64,000 nucleotides of DNA, from positions 3,037,001-3,101,000 of the forward strand of contig NC_082405.1 in NCBI RefSeq assembly GCF_004011695.2, written 5' to 3'. A program made the position numbers and the translations under genes. Origin of the DNA: Ascochyta rabiei. Taxonomy: Eukaryota; Ascomycota; Dothideomycetes; Pleosporales; Didymellaceae. Shown here in pieces: positions 46,021 to 55,145 of the stretch (position 1 is its first letter; each line of letters begins with the position of its first letter). The notes under the pieces are model-generated. The model did not search any database. It was not told where the DNA came from and saw only the letters and a list, made by a program, of their open reading frames with translations.

Positions 46021-46793
46021 GGCGGGACGTCAGCTCAGCACCCTCTTCACAGACGAGCCGAGCGGTAGAAGCCAGAGTTTCAGCACGATACCCTTTGAGC
46101 GTCTCTCTCTCTTTTTTTTTTCCCCTCTCTTAAGACAAGATAAGATGATTGTTGGGTATTGGGTCTGTATATAGTGTTGTGATTGATGGTTATCCATCTA
46201 TCCATCTACCTCCCTCATCACTTCTCCAGCTCATCAAGACTGTTGCTGTAGTGCTGTAATACTGTAGTGCTGTAATACTGTAGTGCTGTATTGCTGTAGT
46301 GCTGTATTGCTGTATTGCTGTAGTGCTGTAATACTGCAATACTGCAATACTGCAATACTGCAATACTGTAATACTGCAATACTGTAATACTGTAATACTG
46401 CAACACTGCAACACTGCAACACTCCAAGTTAGTCTGTATGAACAAGACGTAGAGATTGAAAAAAAAGGGTTGGATTCATTGGTACCCCGGATGGTGGCAC
46501 ATAATGGTACATTGGACATTGGCTGGTGTTTGCAACACAGCTTGGTTCGTCTCTCGCTCTCGCTCGCGGTCTCGCTCTCGGTCGCTGCTACGGTGTGTCT
46601 GCCAGGCTTCCTCTGCTCTGGTCAGGACTTTCTCCTCCCCTTCTGCTTCTTCGATGTGGAAGCTGCCAAAGTGTACAAGTGAAGAAGATGGCGGCCCTCG
46701 ATGCGTTGTGTACATTGTGAACAAATGACTATCCCGTGCGCCAAAGAAAGGATTGCAAGAGGGTTTCTTCTTTTTATTTTTATTTTCCATCGT
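46021..46793. other. Intergenic between convergent genes, with minisatellite
   Basis: About 770 bp separating the pseudokinase from Mrpl3. It holds the 8-bp minisatellite at 46246-46421 and a CTCG-rich run near 46550-46585. No gene is supported. Confidence 0.5.
46246..46421. repeat. 8-bp minisatellite, 22 copies
   Basis: Twenty-two uninterrupted 8-bp units, with variants CTGTAGTG, CTGTAATA, CTGTATTG, CTGCAATA and CTGCAACA. Variants are grouped: GTAGTG types on the left, CAATA types in the middle, CAACA at the right end, as expected from local duplication. Because 8 is not a multiple of 3 and no unit holds a minus-strand stop, all three minus frames stay open across it. Confidence 0.92.
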
Positions 46794-48026
46794 CTAGACA
46801 ATGACCTCGCCGCAGTCGATCAGGTTGGGCCGCCACTTGGAGGTGTCGAGCTCGCCCTCTGTGCTGCTGGGGAGGGTGACGTGGACGGGCTGGTAGAGGT
46901 ACCAGGCCTTGAGGGCGGCGGCGGCGGCGCGTGTGCGCGCCTCGTCGAGGGAGCTGCCGGCGCCCTCGCCCAGCTTGTCCTTGGCGCTGTACACGCCGAC
47001 GATGAAGACGGGGTGTCTGCTCAGGCGACCGGTCTCGGAGATGAGGCGGGCGACGGGGGCGTCGAAGCCTTCCCGGGCGCAGAGCTTGGAGAGGTCGCGG
47101 GTGGGTGTGCGGAAGTGGAAGAGGGTGCTGATGTCGAGGTGTCGGCTGGTGAAGTGGGCGCGGAAGAAGCGCTTGACGAGCGGGGCGCCGAGCTGCAGGT
47201 GCAGGGCGCCGACCAGGGCCCTGACGAACGACTGGGCGGCCTCCTCCATGGGCACCGGGGAGCTCTTCAGGGCGTGGGGGCTCGGGGCGGGGGTGTCGGA
47301 GCCGAACTCGTCCGTCTTCATGATCCTGTGGGTGGTGGTGAGGTTCCAGCTCCAGGGAGGCTGGCGGCGCAGGGAGGCGGGCAGCTCGGCGCCGGACGGG
47401 ATGCGCTTGAACTGGAGCAGGCCGGGGTCGAGCTCGCCGCCGGGCTCAGCGGCGGCCTCGATGCCCCACTCGGCGGCGACGGTGGCCAGGGCCCTGGGGC
47501 CAATGTAGGCGTCGACGGCGGCGAAGACGACGGCCATGGGCAGGCGCGGGTAGTTGCACATGAGCCACTCGGTGGTGTAGTAGCCGAGCAGGTGGCGGCC
47601 GAGGATGGACAGCGAGGCGTTGTTGAAGGCGGGATTGGCGTCGGCCGAGGGGTGGACGAGGGTGCGGGCGAGCGTCTGGAGGGGGAAGCGCTCGGGCAGC
47701 GTCAGGCGGCTGCGCAGGGCGTGCAGCTTGACGGAGCGCTCGGCGGCGCTGGGGTGTGGCGAGGGCAGCTTCTCGAGGGGCGTGGGCCAGCGGCTCCTGC
47801 GCGCGGCGGGCTGGCGGGCGGCGGGCGCGCGCTCTCCCGGCAGCTCGACGTGCAGGCCGGCGTCGTTGGGGATGGCGGCGGTCGTCTGGAAGCGCGCGCG
47901 GGGGGTGACGGTGCGGGCTGCGATGCACGAGGGCCGGCGAAGCGAGGGCGAGGGCGAGGGCGAGGGCGCCGCGGACGGGGCTGCCTGCCATTGCGCGGCG
48001 CAGCGAGAGAGGGGGATGCGCTTCAT
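46794..48026 (-). CDS. mrpl3: Mitochondrial large-subunit ribosomal protein mL44 (Mrpl3)
   Basis: Single exon, 410 residues from MKRIPLSRCAAQW (codon at 48026-48024). The frame stays open upstream for another 100 codons but is low-complexity. The Arg/Ala/Ser-rich start is a mitochondrial presequence. An RNase III-like domain follows (NASLSILGRHLLGYYTTEWLM..GIEAAAEPG) without catalytic acidic motifs. A C-terminal double-stranded RNA-binding fold contains FIVGVYSAKDKLGEGAGSSL and EARTRAAAAALKAWYL. This matches fungal Mrpl3/mL44. The gene is very GC-rich, as is the divergent small gene 326 bp away. It probably shares a bidirectional promoter with that gene. Confidence 0.88.
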   Translation of the reverse strand: MKRIPLSRCAAQWQAAPSAAPSPSPSPSLRRPSCIAARTVTPRARFQTTAAIPNDAGLHVELPGERAPAARQPAARRSRWPTPLEKLPSPHPSAAERSVKLHALRSRLTLPERFPLQTLARTLVHPSADANPAFNNASLSILGRHLLGYYTTEWLMCNYPRLPMAVVFAAVDAYIGPRALATVAAEWGIEAAAEPGGELDPGLLQFKRIPSGAELPASLRRQPPWSWNLTTTHRIMKTDEFGSDTPAPSPHALKSSPVPMEEAAQSFVRALVGALHLQLGAPLVKRFFRAHFTSRHLDISTLFHFRTPTRDLSKLCAREGFDAPVARLISETGRLSRHPVFIVGVYSAKDKLGEGAGSSLDEARTRAAAAALKAWYLYQPVHVTLPSSTEGELDTSKWRPNLIDCGEVIV

Positions 48027-48352
48027 GGGCGGCGAGGGGGCGGGGGACGGGCAGCGGGCAGCGGGCGACGAGAGCGAGGATGGCGGCAGCGGCAGCGGAG
48101 GGCGTCGCTCGCGGCCACGAGCGCTGAGGTTCTGAGAATTTGGGGCGCGCGGACGCCAAGCCCCGACTAGCGCGCAGCCCTCACGGCGACGGCGACGGCG
48201 ATGGGCGACCGGCGACGGCACCTCGAGCCCGCGCTGCTGCACGCTGCAAGCTACACGCACCGCGCCCCACGCTCCACGCACCACACACCGCGCTCCACGC
48301 ACCACACACCGCGCTCCACGCACCCCCGACCTCTGCACAGCTGCTCTTCACC
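48027..48352. promoter_or_regulatory. Bidirectional promoter region with 21-bp repeat
   Basis: 326 bp between divergent start codons of two probable mitochondrial proteins. At 48265-48325 a 21-bp unit (CGCGCTCCACGCACCACACAC) occurs about 2.5 times. Shared expression of the two genes is plausible but inferred. Confidence 0.45.
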
Positions 48353-48758
48353 ATGGGCGGAGGAGGCAAGATCCCGTGAGCCCCCGCCGCCGCCCGCTCC
48401 TCGCCCGCTCCTCGCCCGCCCGCTGACCGCTGACCGCGCCCTCAGATACCCCAAGCACGTCTGGTCGCCCGCCGGTGGCTGGTACACACAGCCCGCCAAC
48501 TGGAGGGCCAACACCGCCGTCATCGGCCTCGTCCTCGTCAGCATCGTCGGCATGGCCTGGTCCGTGAGCGCCCAGCGCGAGTACCGTGACAAGATGCCCG
48601 AGCCCGGCAGGTTCTTCCCCAGCCGATAGTACGTCGCTCCACGCACCCACGCCGACGCCTGATGGTCCCCCCGCGCCGAGACGCGCCTGCTGACACTCCC
48701 CAGCTGGAGCACCCAGATTGTCGAGCACGAGAAGAAGCGGAAGGAGCAGGCGCAGTAG
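48353..48758 (+). CDS. Small single-pass, probably mitochondrial inner-membrane protein
   Basis: Three exons (48353-48375, 48446-48628, 48704-48758) give 86 residues: MGGGGKIPYPKHVWSPAGGW, then NWRANTAVIGLVLVSIVGMAW (one membrane segment), then MPEPGRFFPSRYWSTQIVEH and a Lys-rich end. It is conserved in ascomycetes. From size, the motif YPKHVWSPAGGW and the positive tail, I suspect an accessory subunit of respiratory complex I, but this is a guess by appearance. Introns are 70 and 75 bp. It shares an upstream region with Mrpl3. Confidence 0.75.
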
Positions 48759-48777
48759 AGGGACGGCGAGCGTGGAA

Positions 48778-49022
48778 CATCAACAACACCCAGTTGTCGT
48801 AACATCAGCAACAGCCAGTAGTCGTAACATCAACAACACCCATTTGTCGTAACATCAACTACACCCAGTAGTCGTAACATCAACAACACCCATTTGTCGT
48901 AACATCAACTACACCCAGTAGTCGTAACATCAACAACACCCATTTGTCGTAACATCAACAACACCCATTTGTCGTAACATCAACTACACCCAGTAGTCGT
49001 AACATCAACTACACCCAGTAGT
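48778..49022. repeat. 25-bp minisatellite, about 10 copies
   Basis: Ten tandem 25-bp units (CATCAACAACACCCATTTGT+CGTAA type). Two main variants, ..CAACAACACCCATTTGTCG and ..CAACTACACCCAGTAGTCG, alternate in the middle (units 3-6), suggesting amplification of a 50-bp dimer. It lies between the 3' ends of convergent genes and abuts the stop codon of the Mak32-like gene. Confidence 0.92.
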
Positions 49023-50138
49023 CTACGGCTGTACATATCTATCCAGCCTCTGCTTGAACGCTGCCATTCTCTCTGACACACTAACCCCGTTCCACGTCTC
49101 GCCCTGTGCATCGTGAGCCAGCACCGGCATCCCGACCTGCTCAATCGCAAAGCTTGCTGATACCGACCCCCAGACCGCAGCTTCCTCGAGCTCCGCAACA
49201 CCTCCGCACCGCACTAACCCCACCGCTAACCCCCCCAGGAAGCCGTTGCCGCCGCCCGTGGGATCCACCACCTTGTCGCTGTCCTCGTGGTACGCAGGCA
49301 TCCACCTGCGCAACCCCCGCCGCGCCACCAGGCACCCGTCTTTGCCGCTCCGCACCACCACCCCCCCGCTGCCGTTGGGCCCAATCCCGCTCTCCAGCCA
49401 CTGACCGCAGAGGGACTCGACCAGCCGGTGGTGGACCTGCTCCGCCCCGTCCGTGGACTGGCCAAAGAAGCCGCCAAGCTCGCCGTGGTTGGGGCTCACG
49501 ACATCCACGTGCTTGAGTGCCTGCACGCACCTGTCCAGCTCGCCCGGAACGCAGAGGTCCGGCACCGGCTCCCACAGGAAGAGCGGGCGCTCCGTCGTGG
49601 GAGAAGCTTGGGTTCGCAGCTGCACGACGTTCCTGACGAGCTCCATGCATCGCGCCGGCGAGCAGATGAGATGGAAGGACCTGGCCCACAGCAGGTCGGT
49701 GTCTTGGATGTCTTCGTGGCCCAGCCGAAGCTTGGGCGTCGTATAGCGGAAAGCTGCCGTGCGTCAGACGCCTGCCCTCGCCCCCTCCTTGGCCCCTCCC
49801 CTCGCCCCCTCCCTTGACGTACCTCTGTGCTCCTTCTCTCCATAGCCGTTCCACCCCCTCGTCGTCAACCGGCCCGGTGTCTCGCGCATCAGCACCCCGC
49901 TCTCCCACGACGCAATGTACTCGCGCAACGCGCCCGGGAAGTCGGATCCGCAGTCCACGATCCAGCCCACGCTCCTCGACCGCGGTGGCGGCGAGAAGAT
50001 GCGCGCCCCCAGCGCAGAGTAGGCGCCGGCCCCGCCGACAATGTCCTTGACCCCCGGCTTGGGCGCCGGGAACTCGATCTCGTCGAGGATGAACATGCCG
50101 AGCGTGCACATGACGATTGGGGAGCCTGCGTTTGCCAT
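49023..50138 (-). CDS. PfkB-family carbohydrate kinase, Mak32-like
   Basis: Exons 49823-50138 and 49023-49753 give 348 residues, start MANAGSPIVMCTLGMFILDE. N-terminal PfkB features GGAGAYSALGARIF and WIVDCGSDFP. PfkB signature 2 appears as VDPTGGGNGFLGGLAVG (residues about 275-290), where most sugar kinases have a DTTGAGDAF-type motif, so the catalytic Asp is replaced by Asn (GGGN). This variant is shared with yeast Mak32, a protein needed for structural stability of some L-A virus particles. Activity as a sugar kinase is doubtful. The intron is 69 bp. The stop codon abuts the 25-bp minisatellite. Confidence 0.83.
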
Positions 50139-50733
50139 TTCTCTGGATGCTGTCTTGTCTATGCTGTGTCTCGTCTATGCTGTGGTTTGGACGCTTGTTC
50201 GGAGTGTCTTGATGTCCTGACTTGGAAGGGGTGCTCAGGAGTGTTGTCTATGCTGTGACTTATCTTGATTCAGTGATGCAAAGGTGGGGTCTCGTGTGCG
50301 TGACTGCACCCCCATAAAGCATCCAACCCTCCCTCGGATGAACCACCTCTGGAAGCGTTCACGGATCAGAGACGGAATCGAACACTGTCTTGCATCCACC
50401 CACCGACAGACCCCCGCGTTGACGGTCGGTGATGCTGAGCTCCGCGCTGGTTGGCCTGCAGCACTAGCGCAGACGTGGACCCTCCGCAGGGCCATGGCCT
50501 GAGGAAGCCGTTGTACCGAAGCCTTCTCCTGGCCCTGTCTACGTATCCCTCACCCCGTGTCCAGCGCTCCAGGCAGACGTTTGGCCCATCCGACGTCACA
50601 CGAGCTGCTCGACCCTCTCTTCGAGCATCGCGCAAAGTGTGCACAAGCTGCAGCGCGCCGCCGTCTGTCACGCCTCCAAGCTCCTGGCCGTAGCACACAG
50701 CTTCCCTGCGCGAGCAGCACCTTCCCCGCAGCC
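50139..50733. other. Intergenic, divergent promoters of Mak32-like and CAP genes
   Basis: 595 bp with no supported gene. ORFs here are GC-rich chance frames. Confidence 0.45.
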
Positions 50734-52632
50734 ATGGCCCAGAACAACATGAACAGCCTGACGACGTTGATCAAGCGGTGCGTACCCTGCGCCTCCACCT
50801 CCACCTGCACCTGCGCCTCCACCTCCACCTGCACCTCCACCTGCACCTGCGCCTCCACCTCCACCTCCACCTGCGCCTCCACCTCCACCTGCACCTCCAC
50901 CTGCACCTGCGCCTGCACCTGCGCCTTCACCTCCACCTGCACCTCCACCTCCACCTCCACCTCCACCTCCACCCCCTCCCAACCGCACCATGAGCGAGCC
51001 CGAGAAGCGATCCATCGGCCCCCGTGACGCCGGAGAGAAGAAGCCAGATGGAGTGCTGACCTCGATGATCCGCAGGCTCGAAGCTGCGACGTCCCGCCTC
51101 GAGGACATCGCGTCGTCGTCGTTTGCGCAGGACGACAGCGCCAGCAACGGCGGAGCGGCTGCCGCCGTGGCCGCGGGCGGAGCGTCTGTCGCCCCGGCGG
51201 CCGCTGCTCCCACACCCAAAGCCGTCGAGAGCCTGCCCCCGTCCCTTGCCGCCTTTGACGAGCTCGCCAGCACCGAGCTGCACACATGGCTCGACCTGAG
51301 CCGCAAGCTGGGCAGCGTCATCGAGACGCAGTCCAAGGCCGTCGAGGGCGCATTCGCGGCGCAGCGCAGGTTCCTGACCATTGCCACCAGGGCGAAGAAG
51401 CCCGACGACCACACCATCATGGGCTTCCTCAAGGACCTGCAGGCCTCGATGGAGAAGACGGACGAGGTCCGCCAGAGCAACCGCGAGCCGGCCCTCAAGG
51501 ACCCGCTGTCCATGGTCGCCGACGGCGTGGGCTCGCTGGGCTGGGTCACCATAGGCGGCGGCGGCGGCCCCAAGCCGCACGAGTACATCACCGAGCTGTT
51601 TGGCGGCGCCCAGATGTACGGCAACAAGGTGCTCAAGGAGTACCGCGAGAAGCCCGACAAGACCAACGTCGAGTGGGTCCAGGCCTACTACAAGCTGTTC
51701 AAGGCGCTCGCCGAGTACGCGAAGAAGCACCACCCCACCGGCGTCGCCTGGAACAGCAACGGCATCGATGCCAAAGAAGCCGCCCGAAACCTCTCCGCCG
51801 CACCCTCAGGCCCCGCTGCAGCCGCCATCCCACCCCCACCGGGCCCTCCCCCGCCACCAGGCCCACCTCCACCCCCGGGCGCCGCTCCTCCCGCCAAGAA
51901 GGCTGCGCCTGACATGAACGCCGTCTTCGACGACCTCAACAGGGGCGCTGACGTCACAAAGGGGCTGAAGAAGGTCGACCAGAGCCAAATGACACACAAG
52001 AACCCGTCCCTGCGAACAAGCGCGCCGGTGCCCACGCGGAGCGACAGCAACGGCTCCCTGCGCGGCAAGAGCCCAGCGCCTCCGCGCAAGCCAGACACGA
52101 TGCGCACCAAGAAGCCACCGAAGAAGGAGCTGGACGGCAACAAGTGGATCATCGTAGGTCTTGTCAAGCAGCATCTTGCCCATGTGCTAACCTCTGCCAG
52201 GACAACTTCGACAACCCTGGCGAGGTGGTCGAGTTCGACGCCGAGTTCAACCACTCCATCCTCATCTCCCGCTGCAAAAACACCACCATCCGCATCAACG
52301 GCAAGGCCAACGCAATCTCCATCGACAACTCGTCGCGCACCTCGATCATCATCGACTCGCTCATCTCCTCGGTCGACGTCATCAAGTGCCCCAACTTTGC
52401 CCTCCAGGTCATCGGCACCCTGCCCACCGTCCTCCTCGACCAGGTCGACGGCGCCACCATCTACCTCGGCAAGGACAGCCAGAACACGGAAATCTTCACA
52501 AGCAAGTGCTCGAGCATCAACATCAACCTGCCGAGCGACGACGACTACTCGGAGAACCCCCTGCCCGAGCAGATGCGCAGCTGGATCGAGGATGGCAAGC
52601 TCGTTAGTGAGATTGTCGAGCACGCTGGCTAG
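50734..52632 (+). CDS. srv2: Adenylyl cyclase-associated protein (CAP/Srv2)
   Basis: Exons 50734-50777, 51076-52153 and 52201-52632 give 517 residues. CAP recycles actin monomers and, in fungi, links adenylyl cyclase to Ras. Splicing LIKR|LEAATSRLEDIA restores the cyclase-binding helix. Then come the helical-folded domain (LSRKLGSVIETQSKAVEGAF..PHEYITELFGGAQMYGNK), a polyproline stretch (about 290-310), a WH2-like segment (LNRGADVTKGLKKVDQ) and the C-terminal CARP beta-helix (NKWIIDNFDNPGE.., SIIIDSLISSVDVIKCPNF). Intron 1 (298 bp) is packed with ACCTCC/ACCTGC repeats, and an ATG inside it (50990) is in frame with exon 2, giving a possible alternative N-terminus MSEPEKRSIGPRD. Confidence 0.93.
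50786..50978 (+). repeat. (ACCTSC)n hexanucleotide microsatellite in CAP intron 1
   Basis: About 30 units of CACCTC/CACCTG/CGCCTC in mixed order fill most of intron 1 of the CAP gene. Both strands translate to low-complexity runs, which explains several spurious ORFs here. Confidence 0.9.
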
Positions 52633-53139
52633 CGGCTGCTGGCGCGACGGCCAAGTGGCGGCGTGGCCTCGAAGTCCGCAGGTACGATATAGAGTGTGAG
52701 TAGGATAGCGCAGTTTTAGTAGAGCTTGTAGATAGACTTGTAAGCATCTCGTCTACCCACCTATTCTATTCTATTCACCAAGTGTTGACAACATATACCT
52801 ACACTATAAGCAACGCCTACATTTTCATTTCCCTATTCTCTTACCAAAGTAACCTACCTGCTGTAGATGCACTTCTATATAACTGTAAAGAGTATACAAG
52901 GCAATCACAAGGGAGGACAGGGTTGAAGAGGATAGCAGGTGTATCGAGGTACGTAGCATGTAGTAACAAGACTAATCGCTAGTGTATCAGCGATAACCTC
53001 CGACACCCTTGTATAGTCCGGGCTGACTAGCCCCATGGTAGCTCGCCAAGACTGGCAGAGCCGCAGAGGTACCTCTGGGCCCAGCGCCTGACAATAACCA
53101 ACGGCAAATATCTCTACATGAATTCATTTCAAATATATC

Positions 53140-53435
53140 TAAATCTACTTCTACCTCTGTTCTATCTTCTCTTGGTGCGATTGTCTCTAGAGTCTAGAGT
53201 GGTGGTTACTTTACTCTGTAATGTTAGGGTAGATGTAGATATGTACAGAATCACAGATGTGCTAATTCTTATAATAATAGTAAATATCTCTATAGTTATT
53301 AGAAGTAGTGTATAAATCTACTTTTATCTATTCTAACTCTGTTTTTTCTTCTCTTGGCGGGATTGTTGATAGAGTCTAGAGTAGTGGTTACTTTACTTTG
53401 TAATGTTAGGATGGAGATGGTAGATCTGGATATGT
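53140..53435. repeat. Diverged direct repeat pair, ~175-bp spacing
   Basis: Two copies of a block containing ATCTACTT..TCTGTT..TCTTCTCTTGGYG and AGAGTCTAGAGT..GTGGTTACTTTACT..TGTAATGTTAGG, starting near 53144 and 53317. By eye about 80-85% identical; most differences are transitions. They look like a mutated transposon or LTR fragment. Confidence 0.65.
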
Positions 53436-53562
53436 GCAGACGTAGTAGGTGTGAGCATTGGTATCTATTCTAGCTAGCTAGCTGTTTGGTATATTACAAC
53501 GGTACAGCTGTACTCCAGAAACCGATTGCACAGGAGAGGGGGGATTCCAAGCTAGACTAGCG

Positions 53563-53822
53563 CCACGAAAGCGACATAGAAGCTTGGGAGGAAGCCATCA
53601 GTCGGGACTGTTCCTGGGACACCAGCGAGCAGAAAAAAGAGCGGCGTGCCTTGTTCTCACTGCGCGCTGCATACAACGTCTCGGCTTCGCGGGACACGCG
53701 GGTTCTAGACGATGGACGGGTGTCGAAACGACGCCGTTCGGTGGACAATGGCTCGCTGTCACCGTCTGCTCTTCCCATCTTCTCGCACTCTACGCCCTGC
53801 TGGCTGACTCGCCGTAGGCCTG
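53563..53822 (+). other. Open coding-like segment without a start codon
   Basis: After a TAG at 53559-53561 one + frame stays open for 87 codons, with protein-like content (DIEAWEEAISRDCSWDTSEQ, KKERRALFSLRAAYNV, SKRRRSVDNGSLSPSALP), and reaches a consensus donor GGGTGAGTT at 53821-53829. Flanking CTAG/GTGAGT could make it an internal exon, but no partner exons are evident. It may be a gene remnant. Confidence 0.25.
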
Positions 53823-53973
53823 GGTGAGTTCACACGCGGGTTAGTTTTTCCGTCACTTCAACGCGGATCAAGCATCCACCCCTTCTGTCCAACACGGTGA
53901 TTGCTACGCTCGATGGTTTCCGTTACAGACTGTCATGTACACGTTTCTCACGCCAGACGCCTCGAAATTCTTC

Positions 53974-55145
53974 CTAATTGGGCACTGAGCTCGGCATAAA
54001 CACATCCTCCCACACCGGTGCGTTGTCAGGCATGCCCTGCATCTTCGGCACGTACGGTGCTGATGTAACCATGTGTCCCATGTGGACGTATGTGCCGTGT
54101 GGCTGGGATTGGGTCCACTCGCTCTGCATGACGATTCCCGAGTCGAAGGAGCAGTCGCCGAGGGAGGAAAGCGCGGTAGCGGGCTTTGCGTCTGAGGCTG
54201 AGTGATTCTGGGCCGGGGTTTGGAAGCTGGACCAGTCCGCAGTCATTCCGTTGGAGGTAGCCTCCATGTTGCTGTGCACCTGCAGCGGCGTTGCGAAGCT
54301 GGGATTCAGCGCAAACATGTTCGCTTGGGCCATCTCCTCGGGCTCGGGCGTTGGCGTCATCCACTCCTCAGCTGGCATCTCCATGTCACTAAAGCCAAGC
54401 CCAACAGGCACTAGTTCGTTGCCAGACCACGTCTGACAGTCTAGATAGTCCAAGTCATCGACCAAAGAAAAAGGTTCGTGATATCCCATCGGTTCCGCGG
54501 GCGTTTGCGGTGTTGTCCCCCTAGAAAACGCCTGCTCACTTTCTGGCGTGAAGCGGCAAAGGTCGGGTTCTGGGCTTAGGTCGTATGAGTAGCACTCATC
54601 AACAATCTGGTTGTGATACGTTGGCAAGGGAGCGAGTTTTGGCACTCCAGATATGATGGCTGCTTGTTGGCTCATCTTGACTGCAGTCCGGAAATCAATA
54701 TGCGAGGGTGCGCGCATGACACCCTGTTGTCGGGATGAGGGAATGCTTCGTGGGGAGGGAAATGCGCTTGACGAAGAGAGGATGCCAGGCGTTGCAAAGC
54801 GCTTTGAAGATAAAAAAGGCTTCTTGGTAGAGAGAGGGCGGTGGTTGTTATCTGATGTGCGACGTGTAGATCGTGGATCGCATTTGATGCCCTTGGTTAC
54901 GCAGCGGGAGCAGGAGGGTAGCTGCAGATCAGAGCGTGGGTCAGTGTGTGTATCACCTAGAACCGTGGACAACTAACAGCTTTGTCACATCTTGTCTTTG
55001 CTTTTGCGCAAGTAACACATGCAATTGCTCGTCTCGACGAGTCTCGTGCGTAGGGATTCGGAGGTTTGCACGACGGCGCTCCCGAACACGATGATGTTGT
55101 TGCGGCGCTCGAAGGTACAGGCTTGATCTTCGCTGGCTGATCCAT
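53974..55145 (-). CDS. Zn2Cys6 transcription factor
   Basis: Exons 54978-55145 and 53974-54921 give 371 residues. The zinc cluster is built across the intron: CVTCAKAKTRCDKA|LPSCSRCVTKGIKC, with six Cys in the spacing C-x2-C-x6-C-x6-C-x2-C-x6-C. The rest is disordered, Ser/Pro-rich, with an acidic middle (SLVDDLDYLDCQTW, PTPEPEEMAQANM) that may be an activation domain. No fungal-specific middle homology domain is seen, so it is a short member. Targets cannot be inferred; neighbours are housekeeping genes. The intron is 56 bp. Confidence 0.9.

Larger units (their letters stand above)
52633..53973. other. Intergenic with AT-rich repeat remnants
   Basis: 1.34 kb between convergent CAP and Zn2Cys6 genes. 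52700-53500 is AT-rich, with duplicated blocks at 53140-53255 and 53316-53435. A coding-looking segment with no ATG lies at 53563-53822. No intact gene is supported. Confidence 0.5.

Noticed and set aside
46190..46519. Minus-strand repeat ORFs rich in YCSITVLQ units
   Set aside because: Generated by the 8-bp minisatellite, which is open in all frames; no independent coding evidence.
48778..49022. Possible CRISPR-like array
   Set aside because: Contiguous 25-bp tandem units without spacers in a eukaryotic genome: a minisatellite.
50550..51733. Minus-strand ORFs of 245-332 codons opposite the CAP gene
   Set aside because: Composed of Gly/Ala/Val runs from the intron microsatellite and antisense of GC-rich CAP exons.
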